Shown one piece after another: positions 23,409-32,544 of a DNA stretch of 46,058 nucleotides. Every line of letters starts with the position of its first letter. Positions within the stretch are counted from its first letter, which is position 1. Source of the DNA: an uncultured Pseudomonadales bacterium (GTDB lineage Bacteria > Pseudomonadota > Gammaproteobacteria > Pseudomonadales > Porticoccaceae). The stretch lies in the NCBI GenBank assembly GCA_905478975.1, contig CAJQKW010000017.1, positions 1 to 46,058 on the forward strand, written 5' to 3'. Below the pieces are notes generated by a model, which was given only the letters and a program-made list of their open reading frames with translations, did not search any database and was not told the DNA's origin. The position numbers and the translations under genes were made by a program.

Positions 23409-25021
23409 TGGGTTCCCTCCAGGCTTTTAGCCGGCAAAAGTTGTAACAATTGATTTCGACTCGAGCGAATAAACGCCTGCGCGCGACGATCTGCATCTTC
23501 GATGCTCTCATCACCCAGCACCGGAGTCGTGACTCTAATCAGTGAGCCATCGGTACGGTTCAAGAACAGTGCATCCTTAAATAACATCCACTTTTTAATA
23601 TATTCATTGGCAACCGGAACACCGCGCTCCTCAAACCAATAATAGACAATCTGATCTTGCACGCCCTTGCGAATTACGACCCGATTGACTGGCATCTGAT
23701 CCACTGTGGTACGAGAAAAATTAGCAATCTCCCAGCCACCCCCGGGAATACAGACCTTAGGCGAATGCGGCGACACGCCTTTGCGCTGAGAGGCATAGTA
23801 AGCGACATAAAAATTGACTGGTCGCTGCTCAGAGTTGTGGTAATTGATCATCACATATTCGGTAAAACCAAGCTTATTGGCCACCTCTGTGTCGATGCTG
23901 TCATCCTGCCCCGTCCACTCATCAAGCTGTAGCGGGAACGTTGCCAGATTGGTCTTTTTCAATGTCGTAATCTCTTCACGAGACTCAATCGACATCAAAC
24001 TCACCAGTGCTGCAAGCAGCAAGGGAATCGCCGCGACAACCGGCAGCGGCCATTTCAAACCAGTCATACTGCCCGCAGCGTACTGATCGGCACTGACAGA
24101 AACCGGTACCGCAAAGGCCTCACGGATACTCTGACGGCTGGTCAGCAGTTCCATCAACAGCACCAAAAACAGCATCAAGCCACCGCAGGCCATAAAGATC
24201 AGCCAGCCTTCAAAATCATGTAAAAAGCCCTCTGCCATCTCGGTGCCCCAGTTATCCACCAGAAGACCGGTTATGGCGATACGCAGGCTATTCATGAAAA
24301 TAGTAATAGGCACCGTCGATAAAAACAGTAGCGCTTTTTTCCACAGCGACGCCTGATACAGATAGGCACCGATAAAACCCAGGCTCATCAACGGAAACAG
24401 GTAACGCAATCCACTACAGGCCTCGACTACCTGCAACTGGTAGTTACCCAAATCAATAATATTGCCACTCAGAAATACCGGGATGCGGCACAGACGAATT
24501 ATTTCAACACCCAGCTGAGACGAGAGTAGCTGTAGTTTTGAAGTCAGTATTACCTCAATAAAATAAGGTAGCGGCACAGCAAAACCGAGCAGCGCAATGG
24601 GCACCCAGGTATGGCGTGTCGCCGAACCCAAAAAGGCAATCGACAGGCCCAATAACAATAAAATAAACGAATAGTGAATCAGCATATACAGCGCACTGAT
24701 TTCGCCCACTAGAAGAACCGCCAGCGCTAAGGCAATAATCGGCAGACCCCACCAAGAAAAGTTCTGGTAACTGGCGGCGATTTGAAAGCGCCGCTCCCAG
24801 AGTATATATAGCGACACTAGCGGGATAATATAGCCGTGGCTGTACTCTTCCTGGAGCTGCCAGCGCAACACCGCTTCCGCGAGCCCGTCCCAATAGAGCC
24901 AAAAGCTTAGGCTCAAGGCCAACAGAAACAGAGCGATGCTCTGTTTAGGAGACATATCTACCCGTTTGTTACCATTGGGCCCTGGCTGAGCTGCCGTAAT
25001 ATTTTCGTCCTTAGAAACCAT
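23405..25021 (-). CDS. xrtA: Exosortase A fused to EpsI domain
   Basis: This 538-residue inner-membrane protein has multiple TM helices up to about residue 310. The exosortase catalytic set is visible: Cys202 in VEACSGLRYL, Arg247 in MNSLRIAITG and His268 in FLHDFEGW. The C-terminal part (about 345-538) is an EpsI-type domain, with HSPKVCIPGGGWEI and a VYYWFEERG-like segment. Exosortases cleave PEP-CTERM sorting signals at the membrane and couple to exopolysaccharide loci; EpsI fusions are common in the XrtA type. No PEP-CTERM substrate is encoded in the window. Confidence 0.92.
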   Translation of the reverse strand: MVSKDENITAAQPGPNGNKRVDMSPKQSIALFLLALSLSFWLYWDGLAEAVLRWQLQEEYSHGYIIPLVSLYILWERRFQIAASYQNFSWWGLPIIALALAVLLVGEISALYMLIHYSFILLLLGLSIAFLGSATRHTWVPIALLGFAVPLPYFIEVILTSKLQLLSSQLGVEIIRLCRIPVFLSGNIIDLGNYQLQVVEACSGLRYLFPLMSLGFIGAYLYQASLWKKALLFLSTVPITIFMNSLRIAITGLLVDNWGTEMAEGFLHDFEGWLIFMACGGLMLFLVLLMELLTSRQSIREAFAVPVSVSADQYAAGSMTGLKWPLPVVAAIPLLLAALVSLMSIESREEITTLKKTNLATFPLQLDEWTGQDDSIDTEVANKLGFTEYVMINYHNSEQRPVNFYVAYYASQRKGVSPHSPKVCIPGGGWEIANFSRTTVDQMPVNRVVIRKGVQDQIVYYWFEERGVPVANEYIKKWMLFKDALFLNRTDGSLIRVTTPVLGDESIEDADRRAQAFIRSSRNQLLQLLPAKSLEGTQ

Positions 25022-25024
25022 CTG

Positions 25025-26152
25025 TTACTCCAACAAAAACGCTTCAACACCCTGTAACCGCATCAGGCGACGGATCCGCCCACTGACCCGAAACAGGCCT
25101 AAAGCGCCACCGCGACGCAAAATATTGGCTTTCAGCAACATCAGAGTTCCCAACGCGGAACTATCAATATAGTCCAAATCCGCGCAATTGATCGAAACTC
25201 TGGGAATAGCCTGCAATTGTTCCAGAATCCTGCGACAACCCGACTGGAGCACTACCCCATTCACAGCGGTTGCTGAGCCGCCCAACTGCATTTCGACACT
25301 GCCACCCTCGCCATCATTGGTGATTTCCATGTGCAGCTTTTTATCCGCACGGCCCTGTAGGCACTTTTGATAGACCGCAAGGGGCAATACCTGGGTGGCT
25401 ATAAACCGCAGAAACCAGAGGCCGTCGACAAGGTAGCGTTTCCACAGCAGTGGCTCCTGAAAAACCCGCCACAGCCACTCCAGACCCATTTTTTGCCAGT
25501 GCTGCGGTGCGCGCTGAATACGGTCAGCCACAAAATTGATCACTGCGCCAAGGTGACTAATCACCGGTGCATTGAGCTTCTCGCGATTGCGCATAATCCA
25601 CTGCTGACCTTTTTTCGCCCCCAGCGCCACGACTAAGAAATCGGGCTGCGCTGCATTAATTTGCCCGATAATCTCATCACTGCTCATACTCTCTAGAGAA
25701 CCCATCCCTGGATTCAGTGCGCCACAGGCGATCATGCCCACAGAGCTTCGATTGAGGTTAGCGGCTGCCTGTTGCGCCACATCGCCCTGCCCCCCGAAAA
25801 AGAAGACCGAAATGGGCTTGTCCCGCTCGGTGTTCTGTAACCTTTCAAAAAGCGATGAACCGGCGACCCGGCTCTCCAGAGGAATACCCAGTAGTTTCGC
25901 CGTCCAGATCAAGGGCATACCATCTGCGACCACCAGATCGCTAGAAATCACCGACTCATAAAAAGACTGGTCACGCCTAGCCTCGACGATAAAGTTTAAG
26001 TTTGGCGTCGACAGGAAGCACTTGTCTTTGGTCTCAATCGCACGCTCAATAATCTCCAGAGCCTGATTCATATCCACCTGATCAAATGGCAGCCCCAACA
26101 GACTCCAGCAGACGCGATGGGATTTCTCTATCGCCGGACGCGATTGGCCCAT
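25025..26152 (-). CDS. WecB/TagA/CpsF glycosyltransferase with C-terminal STAS domain
   Basis: Residues up to about 260 form a WecB/TagA/CpsF (GT26) enzyme, with STPNLNFIVEA, VADGMPLIWTAKLLG and PDFLVVALGAKKGQQW. Such enzymes add a sugar such as N-acetylmannosaminuronate to a lipid-linked carrier. The last 100 residues are a STAS domain with the DYIDSSALGTLMLL switch motif of anti-sigma-factor antagonists. I chose ATG at 26150-26152 with GAG just upstream; a TTG at 26161, overlapping the preceding stop, is the alternative. The fusion is unusual and suggests enzyme activity or location set by a phosphorylatable protein-protein module. Confidence 0.85.
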   Translation of the reverse strand: MGQSRPAIEKSHRVCWSLLGLPFDQVDMNQALEIIERAIETKDKCFLSTPNLNFIVEARRDQSFYESVISSDLVVADGMPLIWTAKLLGIPLESRVAGSSLFERLQNTERDKPISVFFFGGQGDVAQQAAANLNRSSVGMIACGALNPGMGSLESMSSDEIIGQINAAQPDFLVVALGAKKGQQWIMRNREKLNAPVISHLGAVINFVADRIQRAPQHWQKMGLEWLWRVFQEPLLWKRYLVDGLWFLRFIATQVLPLAVYQKCLQGRADKKLHMEITNDGEGGSVEMQLGGSATAVNGVVLQSGCRRILEQLQAIPRVSINCADLDYIDSSALGTLMLLKANILRRGGALGLFRVSGRIRRLMRLQGVEAFLLE

Positions 26153-26157
26153 ATCAC

Positions 26158-26850
26158 TCAACAGAGGACTCCATTGGCCTTTTGGTAATTTTCAGGTGTG
26201 CCAATATCAATTAACTGGTTAATCGAATAGTTGCGCATCTGCCCAACCAATTTCGGAATCACATCAAAGCCAAGATCCAAAATCGAGGAATTAGAATACT
26301 CGGGGAAATAATCGAAAATATCAGGTTCAGCCACATAGATACCCGCCGCCGCATGATTCGACAGCGGTCTTTCTGGCTTCTCAACAAAGCCCCGAACTAC
26401 CCCCTCTGGATCGATTTCGGCAATACCGCAGCGCTCGGGACATTCCGCTTCAAACGTACCCAGCGTTAACACTGGGCGCTGCTGCATATGCGAGGCATAG
26501 AGATCGCCAAGGTCGACATCAGAGAGATTGTCGCCATAGATAATGAAAAACGGGCCGTCAGAACAAAAGTCGCGGTTTGCAGCAAGAGTGCCCGCACTGC
26601 CAAGCAGCGTTGGCTCATAAGAAACCCTCACACGGAGACCTTTAGGCGTGGAATCGGCAACAAACTCGCTCACCTGCCCCGCCAGCCAATGGGTGTTGAT
26701 CAATACCTCGGTGACCCCAGCCGCGAGCAATTTATCAAACCAGATTGCCAGCAGTGGCACCCCATTGATCGGCAATAGACACTTAGGGATCGAGTCCGTC
26801 AGCGGGCGCAGGCGCGTACCCAAACCGGCTATCAATAAAACGGCTTTCAC
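26158..26850 (-). CDS. HddC-like sugar-1-phosphate nucleotidyltransferase
   Basis: The 230 residues have the nucleotidyltransferase signature AGLGTRLRPLT with the downstream PKCLLPI lysine (residues 8-27), and the metal-binding YGDNLSD near residue 110. The closest functional fit is GDP-D-glycero-alpha-D-manno-heptose pyrophosphorylase (HddC), because heptose kinase and isomerase genes are in the same operon; a mannose-1-phosphate guanylyltransferase or other NDP-sugar synthase cannot be excluded. Start is a GTG overlapping the phosphatase stop (GTGA). Confidence 0.75.
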   Translation of the reverse strand: MKAVLLIAGLGTRLRPLTDSIPKCLLPINGVPLLAIWFDKLLAAGVTEVLINTHWLAGQVSEFVADSTPKGLRVRVSYEPTLLGSAGTLAANRDFCSDGPFFIIYGDNLSDVDLGDLYASHMQQRPVLTLGTFEAECPERCGIAEIDPEGVVRGFVEKPERPLSNHAAAGIYVAEPDIFDYFPEYSNSSILDLGFDVIPKLVGQMRNYSINQLIDIGTPENYQKANGVLC

Positions 26851-27470
26851 GTAGGTACGTCCATCATGGGATTGGTATGGGTGCGCAAGGCGTAGAGAGC
26901 CTCGTCGCTAATCGATATGGGCAACAGCTGGCAGTTATCCACCGGGATGGACTTGTAGTCAGACAGAGGTCGGCCCTGGGCATACAGAGCAACCACTCTT
27001 ATGACGGCGACATGACTGACCACTAAAATATTTTGCCCTTTGCCTTCAGTTTCAGCTTCAGCTTCGATATGGCGCATGCCGGCAATAACCCTTGCCTGCA
27101 ATTGCTCTAGAGTCTCCCTGCCCTTTAACTTCAGCCGGTCCGGCTGAGAGCTCCACAGCGCCCACTCTAGGGGATATTGCTGCTTAACCCGCGCCTCGCT
27201 CAAACCCTCCCAAGGGCCAAAGACCATTTCATTAAACGCCTGATCAAAGGTCACTTTCAGATTATTTTCCGAGGCCACAATGGTCGCCGTTTGCCCGGCA
27301 CGAGCCAGCGGGCTAGAAATGACTCGGTCGATGGATTTTGACGAGACTAGCTCGGCAGCCTGACCGGCCTGTTCGATACCGGTTGCGTTTAGGGGCTCGT
27401 CACTGCGACCTGAATAGACTTTATTGAGGTTCGAATTAATTTGCCCGTGGCGTAAAAAATACCAGTTCAT
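26847..27470 (-). CDS. Histidine phosphatase family protein
   Basis: The 207 residues carry the phosphohistidine RHG motif (FLRHGQINSN, His8), Arg in SSPLARAGQTA, Glu in NEMVFGPWEG and the second His in VVSHVAVIRV. That makes it a complete phosphoglycerate-mutase-like phosphatase, like CobC or GpmB-type enzymes. Its place between an HddC-like and an HddA-like gene suggests that it removes the 7-phosphate from heptose-1,7-bisphosphate in place of GmhB (inference). A 135-bp gap before it may hold a promoter. A six-pair inverted repeat (TTAACA/TGTTAA) overlaps its ribosome-binding region. Confidence 0.85.
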   Translation of the reverse strand: MNWYFLRHGQINSNLNKVYSGRSDEPLNATGIEQAGQAAELVSSKSIDRVISSPLARAGQTATIVASENNLKVTFDQAFNEMVFGPWEGLSEARVKQQYPLEWALWSSQPDRLKLKGRETLEQLQARVIAGMRHIEAEAETEGKGQNILVVSHVAVIRVVALYAQGRPLSDYKSIPVDNCQLLPISISDEALYALRTHTNPMMDVPT

Positions 27471-27531
27471 TTAACATTCCATTGTTAAGCTAAAATCTCG
27501 TCTATTTGACGGTCTTTGTTATGGCAGCCTC

Positions 27532-27555
27532 TATGTAAGCTTTTTATGTAAGCTT
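27532..27555. repeat. Direct repeat TATGTAAGCTT twice
   Basis: TATGTAAGCTT occurs at 27532-27542 and 27545-27555, in the 135-bp gap between galE and the phosphatase gene. The gap is AT-rich and holds no convincing ORF. The repeat could be a regulator site or slippage. Confidence 0.6.
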
Positions 27556-27605
27556 ATATAAAAAGTTAGGCTGATTTTCTCCCTACATCCAGTTTCTGTA
27601 TTACT

Positions 27606-28601
27606 TCAGGTATTCTTGTCGGCATAGCCCTTGGGATAGCGGTGATGCCAGTCATAGGCGGTTTGTATAATTGCCTCTAAACTGTGGGATGGTTGCCAAT
27701 TGAGCTCATCCCTAAGCTTTTTTGACGAGGCGACAAGAGTCGCCGGATCACCAGGCCTGCGGGGAGAAAAATGCCAATTGATCTTATTCGAACAGGCCTC
27801 TTCACACTGTTTTATTATTTCTAAGACAGAGGCTCCTGAGTTCGACCCAATATTATAAAAATGACCGACATTGGGTTGCTGATTTTCCATAGCCAACACA
27901 TGAGCCTGGGCAATATCTTCAACATGGACGTAATCCCTGACACAACTGCCATCCCGCGTCGGCCAGTCATCACCATAGACCAATAGCTTTTCTCGGCGAC
28001 CCACTGCGGTGTGAAAAGCCAATGGGATAAGATGGGATTCAGCACGGCGATCCTCGCCATATTCCCCATCGAGATCCGCACCAGAAGCATTAAAATAACG
28101 CATAACCGTAAACCCTAAGCCATAGGCTATGCGATAGTCATTGAGCATATTTTCACAGGCTAACTTTGTTGTTCCGTAGGGCGTTAACGGCATCTGTAAA
28201 TCAGCCTCATCCAGCGGCATCTTGTCGGTAAAGGCATAGGTGGCAGCAGTGCTGGAAAGAACAATATTCTTAATGCCACATTCGATCATGGCGTCGAGTA
28301 CATTCTTTGTGCCGACAACGTTGACCTCCCAATACTGGGCAGGCATAGCAATTGAGTCTGGCACCGATGCAACTGCGGCAAAATGCATCACCGCATCGAT
28401 TTTGTAACTATTGAGCGTATCGACTAAATGGCCTTTATTTAGAATGTCACCCACTATTAGGCGCTTATCTGAATCGGGAACTGCCTCAGCATTTCCTTCG
28501 CTGAGGTTATCAAAAGCATAGGCGTCATAACCTTTTTTAAGCAGATAGCGAAGGCATGCACTGCCCACGTAACCTGCACCTCCGGTACATAAAATTCGCA
28601 T
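27606..28601 (-). CDS. galE: UDP-glucose 4-epimerase
   Basis: GalE interconverts UDP-glucose and UDP-galactose with tightly bound NAD. The 331 residues show the Rossmann motif GGAGYVGS (7-14), Ser117 with SSTAATYA, Tyr142/Lys146 in PYGTTKLACE, and RYFNASGAD. Length fits GalE. It provides a galactose-type donor for the polysaccharide and lies 34 bases downstream of the heptose kinase gene. Confidence 0.92.
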   Translation of the reverse strand: MRILCTGGAGYVGSACLRYLLKKGYDAYAFDNLSEGNAEAVPDSDKRLIVGDILNKGHLVDTLNSYKIDAVMHFAAVASVPDSIAMPAQYWEVNVVGTKNVLDAMIECGIKNIVLSSTAATYAFTDKMPLDEADLQMPLTPYGTTKLACENMLNDYRIAYGLGFTVMRYFNASGADLDGEYGEDRRAESHLIPLAFHTAVGRREKLLVYGDDWPTRDGSCVRDYVHVEDIAQAHVLAMENQQPNVGHFYNIGSNSGASVLEIIKQCEEACSNKINWHFSPRRPGDPATLVASSKKLRDELNWQPSHSLEAIIQTAYDWHHRYPKGYADKNT

Positions 28602-28635
28602 AATAATCCCTTACATCCTTGTGTTTTAACTAATC

Positions 28636-29610
28636 CTAGTCGCTGATAAAAACCACTCGACTGCCCTGAGAGTCAAAGCTCACAGGTAAAGTCTTAGGGT
28701 TACCCAGTGCCGCAACGATTCTTTCGTGCCTCTCTGGTGGTGCGATAAAGTAGAGAAAGCCTCCGCCTCCTGCGCCAAGTAATTTACCGCCAATCGCACC
28801 CGCTTTTTTTGCCGCTTCATACCAATCATCGATTAGATTGTTGGTAATGCCGAAGCCCAGAGAGCGCTTTAAACGCCAGCCCTCATCTAATAGCTGACCA
28901 AACTCCTGCATATTCGCGCCACTAGAGACAATGTTCTTCATTTCTCCAGCCATGTCCCGCATCTCGGTCAAGACCGCTAACTTATCCGCAGTTCCCTGGG
29001 TCTGCTTTTCGAGAATCTTGCTCGCACTTCTCTGTTGATCGGTGTAGACCATCAACGAATGGGACTCGATATGTTTAAGGACATCGCGTTCACAGGGCAT
29101 TCGATCGACTCTCACGGTGCCATCGGAGTTGAAGCGGATATAATTCATGCCGCCAAAAGCCGCAGCGTATTGATCTTGCTTGCCGATTGGGTTGCCGAGA
29201 GTATCAATTTCAATATCACAGGCTAGTTGAGCAAGCTTTTCACTGCTGCTGACTTGCCCTCCCACGGCGCGAAAGGCATTGAGCAAGCCGACAGTTAAGG
29301 TGCTGCTGGAGCCTAGCCCGGTTCCCGCTGGCACATCAGCAATAGTCGTCACTTCCAATGGCTGGTTAATGCCGGCAGATAGCAAGGACTCTCGCACCAG
29401 ATCATGAGGAATTTCAGTGACGCTATTAGAAAACTCTGTCTTCGAGTAGCTCACCCGAAAGTTGTTTTCAAAACGCCGATGCACGGTGACATAAATGTGA
29501 TGGTTGAGAGCCACACTAAAGACCGCGCCAAAATCATGTTCATAGAACGCCTTGAGATCGGTACCACCACCGGCAAAACTCAATCGAAAGGGAGTTTGAG
29601 TAATTATCAT
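28636..29610 (-). CDS. hddA: HddA-like heptose-7-phosphate kinase (GHMP family)
   Basis: GHMP-kinase features are visible in the 324 residues: TPFRLSFAGGGTDL at the N-terminus, the ATP-binding VPAGTGLGSSSTLTVGLL near residue 95, and GAIGGKLLGAGGGGFLYF near the C-terminus. This combination fits D-glycero-D-manno-heptose 7-phosphate kinase, which makes the 1,7-bisphosphate on the GDP-heptose route. Two bases separate it from the upstream glycosyltransferase. Fucokinase-like activity is a weaker alternative. Confidence 0.85.
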   Translation of the reverse strand: MIITQTPFRLSFAGGGTDLKAFYEHDFGAVFSVALNHHIYVTVHRRFENNFRVSYSKTEFSNSVTEIPHDLVRESLLSAGINQPLEVTTIADVPAGTGLGSSSTLTVGLLNAFRAVGGQVSSSEKLAQLACDIEIDTLGNPIGKQDQYAAAFGGMNYIRFNSDGTVRVDRMPCERDVLKHIESHSLMVYTDQQRSASKILEKQTQGTADKLAVLTEMRDMAGEMKNIVSSGANMQEFGQLLDEGWRLKRSLGFGITNNLIDDWYEAAKKAGAIGGKLLGAGGGGFLYFIAPPERHERIVAALGNPKTLPVSFDSQGSRVVFISD

Positions 29611-29612
29611 CC

Positions 29613-30860
29613 TTAAGTACCATATCCAATTGTTGTCTTTGATCTATCACTGAAGATTTCGGCCAGGGGATCTAAGCAAGTTTCCAAATTAAACTTCTGC
29701 TCAATAACCTGGCGCCCAGCCTCAGAAAAGCCCCTTCTTAGAGCAGGGTCATCTATCAACAATTTGATCGCTTTGGCCAGGGCTTCAGCGTCATGCTCGG
29801 CAATAAGCAAACCGCTTTTCTTGTGCTCTATCAAGTCTGGAATACCTGCCACACTAGTCGAGATGCTCGGCAAACCAACGGCCATTGCCTCCATCAAAGA
29901 GCGCGGAATGCCGTCCACATCGTTATCCGCAGACCAACAACAGGGCTGGGCAAAAATATCGCCACCGCGCATCCAGCTATCGATATCCTCTTGCTTCAGA
30001 GCTTGCCCAGTAATGGTTAACAGATTATTTAACTTTAAAGATGAAGCTAATTGCTTCAGCTCTGCATATTGAGGGCCACTGCCAGCAATCTCACACTGGA
30101 ACTCCACTCCAAGGTCTCTCAGTAAGGCGCAGGCTTCTATCAGTACCGAATAACCCTTCTTTTCAACCAAGCGACCAAATGAAAGAATTCTCACCGGCCC
30201 GCTGCTTTCAGAGTAGCTGTAGGCATATTCGTTGAGATCTATACCGCAGTACACAATATGAATCTTTTCAGCATCGGCACCTTCGGCAATATAGAAATCC
30301 TTATGGAATTGCGAGATAGCGACGATAAAATCGGCATGCTTTACCTTGTCTTTTAAGGCACAGCGATCGCGGAAAAGATCCACCGCATGACCGGTAAAAC
30401 TAAACGGAATACCCAACAGCCAGGATGCATAAAAGCCGATGGTACCGCCCGATTGAATCCACTGAGAATGGATAAGCCGATAATTTTTAGAGCGGATTTG
30501 CCTCGCCCAGTGGCAGGCAACAAATAAGTGCGTCAAACCAGCGACCCGAGCGCGCAGATTTTCACGAGGGGAGACCAACCCATTCCAAAGAGCCGATAAG
30601 AATCGACCTTTAAACAAAAAGGGAGCCGATAGTATTGAGACAAGAAAAGAGAATATTGGCAGTGGATAGAGGTATTCGGTTTGCAGACTAATCCTATTTG
30701 CCCACTGGGAACTAAAAAAGGACTGATGCGGCCGGCGCATGGAGTACAGGTCAATATCGACCCCTTTCTCACCTAGCACTTTTAGCTCGGCAGCCACCCA
30801 GGCATTGCCAATACCATTGGTGGTGATATAACAAATTGAATTTCCCTTTGCTGCTGTCAT
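29613..30860 (-). CDS. Family 4 glycosyltransferase
   Basis: The 415 residues form a GT-B enzyme. The N-terminal domain includes HSQWIQSGGTIGFYASWLLG. The donor-binding domain (about 200-400) has RILSFGRLVEKKGYSVLIEA and the GIPRSLMEAMAVGLPSISTSVAGIPDLI retaining-transferase motif with its Glu. It transfers a sugar to the growing lipid-linked repeat unit in the cytoplasm. Donor and acceptor cannot be told. It is followed two bases later by the heptose kinase gene. Confidence 0.88.
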   Translation of the reverse strand: MTAAKGNSICYITTNGIGNAWVAAELKVLGEKGVDIDLYSMRRPHQSFFSSQWANRISLQTEYLYPLPIFSFLVSILSAPFLFKGRFLSALWNGLVSPRENLRARVAGLTHLFVACHWARQIRSKNYRLIHSQWIQSGGTIGFYASWLLGIPFSFTGHAVDLFRDRCALKDKVKHADFIVAISQFHKDFYIAEGADAEKIHIVYCGIDLNEYAYSYSESSGPVRILSFGRLVEKKGYSVLIEACALLRDLGVEFQCEIAGSGPQYAELKQLASSLKLNNLLTITGQALKQEDIDSWMRGGDIFAQPCCWSADNDVDGIPRSLMEAMAVGLPSISTSVAGIPDLIEHKKSGLLIAEHDAEALAKAIKLLIDDPALRRGFSEAGRQVIEQKFNLETCLDPLAEIFSDRSKTTIGYGT

Positions 30861-30888
30861 CCTGACATCCCTGTCCGCTTTATAGCGT

Positions 30889-31941
30889 TTAGCTGGCTCT
30901 ATATTCGATTATTTTCGCCGTCACACCGCGCATTTTATTAAAATAATATTTACTCACGCCCTGCGCTTCTGGCACTTTCCCAAGAGCAACAAAAGCACCA
31001 TATAACCAAGCCTGGGATTGGGAATTTCCGAGTATTTGCCTCGACCTAACGCACTTTTCCATCAGGCGAATATATAAAGATAGGACAAAGAGTATTGCCG
31101 TGAACACAAAGATCAGTGGCAGCTGAGATAAGGTCTGTGTCAGCAAAATTGTGACCAGGAATAAAAACAGAAGAGGGATACAAAACCCATAGGCGATAGA
31201 GCTAAGGACTTGACGCCTTTTATAGCACTCTTTGTACTGCTCTGAATTCTTGCCGTGCAGGTCAAAGCCATGGGCGTAAGCATGACCACATCTGACCGCC
31301 CGCAACCACCATTCAGTAAACTGGTGCATATTGGCATCATGCAGAGTCATGGCAGTATCAAGACGATGAATCACGAATCCATGGCCCCTAAGACGTAAAC
31401 AAAGCTCGCCCTCTTCTCCGGCAATCATCGATTCATTGAAGCCATTGGCTGCAACCAGCGGCTTCAGTCTATACATTGCATCGCCACCGCAGGCTTTTAC
31501 TTGCCCCTCGGCGCCCTGCCATTCCATATTGATGAGCCTGTTATACAGGGTGGCATCAGGGTAACGCTCCGAACGATTACCACAGACACTAATCGTCTTG
31601 GGGTTGGCAATTAAGAATTCATAAGCCGTGGGTATCCAACCGCTTATTACCTCACAATCACCATCGACAAATTGCACAAACTGGCACTCAGGATAATGTT
31701 CCACTAGATAACCAAGTCCGGTGTTTCGTCCTCTAGCCATGGTAAAAGGCTGCGTCATATCGAGATCGACGGCATTCACTCCAACCGACCTTGCATACTC
31801 AACACTGCCATCGCTGGAACCAGAATCCACATAGACCACCGGACCCTGGTGCTGAACCAGAATCGATGCCAGGCAGCGCTTTAATCGCTCACCCTCATTG
31901 CGCCCGATGACCACTACACCTATATCTAACCTATCAGTCAC
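30889..31941 (-). CDS. Family 2 glycosyltransferase with membrane segments
   Basis: A GT-A domain begins at once (VVVIGRNEGERLKRCLASI, VDSGSSDGSVEYA, QFVDGDCEVISGW), followed by a GEEGELCLRLRGHG motif. Two hydrophobic helices lie at about 240-285. The 350-residue protein starts with GTG and overlaps the isomerase gene by eight bases, with AGAGG before it. It is an inverting transferase, sugar unknown, at the inner membrane. Confidence 0.85.
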   Translation of the reverse strand: MTDRLDIGVVVIGRNEGERLKRCLASILVQHQGPVVYVDSGSSDGSVEYARSVGVNAVDLDMTQPFTMARGRNTGLGYLVEHYPECQFVQFVDGDCEVISGWIPTAYEFLIANPKTISVCGNRSERYPDATLYNRLINMEWQGAEGQVKACGGDAMYRLKPLVAANGFNESMIAGEEGELCLRLRGHGFVIHRLDTAMTLHDANMHQFTEWWLRAVRCGHAYAHGFDLHGKNSEQYKECYKRRQVLSSIAYGFCIPLLFLFLVTILLTQTLSQLPLIFVFTAILFVLSLYIRLMEKCVRSRQILGNSQSQAWLYGAFVALGKVPEAQGVSKYYFNKMRGVTAKIIEYRAS

Positions 31942-32530
31942 ACTGGGCCTCTGCAGCTACACGCTGGTTTGCATAGGCCATAATATATTGGGTTGTAACA
32001 TGCATCAGGCTCTGGTGGGCGTCTTCAGCCATGCCATAATTTTCGATCGGTATCCACACGCAGTGTTTGGCGATCTGGCGTAACTTGCCGCCCTTAAAAC
32101 CAACAAATGCAATCGTTGGTACACCGCGACTATTGGCATATTCACAGGCTTTGACCACATTGGGTGAGTTGCCACTGGAACTCACGAGCAACAGCGCATC
32201 ATTTTTCCCTAGGTAATATTTCAGTTGCTGACTAAAGACCTGCTCGTAATCTAGGTCATTACCCAAAGCCGTTAACATCGCTGTGTTGGAGGTTAGAGAG
32301 ATGGATTTAATCGTCGGCTGGCCCTCTGTGTGAGTACCTTTGGTAACATCGCAGACGGTGTGATCGCCAATCGCCGCACTGCCGCCATTACCCGCCACCC
32401 ATAGGGTGCCGCCTTTGTCTCTGACATCGAGAAAAGTATCCAACACCGGCTCTAGCGATGACTTATCGAATGAGTTCAGCACGCGAATATATTGCTGGTA
32501 GTAACCCTCTACAAACTCCATGAAATCCAT
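31934..32530 (-). CDS. gmhA: GmhA-like phosphoheptose isomerase (SIS domain)
   Basis: The frame is open 44 codons upstream, but AAGGAG lies eight bases before the ATG at 32530 (MDFMEFVEG), so this start gives 198 residues, the normal GmhA size. The SIS domain shows VAGNGGSAAIGDH, SLTSNTAMLTALGND and LLLVSSSGNSPNVVKA. GmhA converts sedoheptulose-7-phosphate to D-glycero-D-manno-heptose-7-phosphate, the first step toward activated heptose. Whether it serves lipopolysaccharide, the exopolysaccharide or both is not visible; its operon favours the latter. Confidence 0.85.
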   Translation of the reverse strand: MDFMEFVEGYYQQYIRVLNSFDKSSLEPVLDTFLDVRDKGGTLWVAGNGGSAAIGDHTVCDVTKGTHTEGQPTIKSISLTSNTAMLTALGNDLDYEQVFSQQLKYYLGKNDALLLVSSSGNSPNVVKACEYANSRGVPTIAFVGFKGGKLRQIAKHCVWIPIENYGMAEDAHQSLMHVTTQYIMAYANQRVAAEAQCD

Positions 32531-32544
32531 TTCTATTCTCCTTG

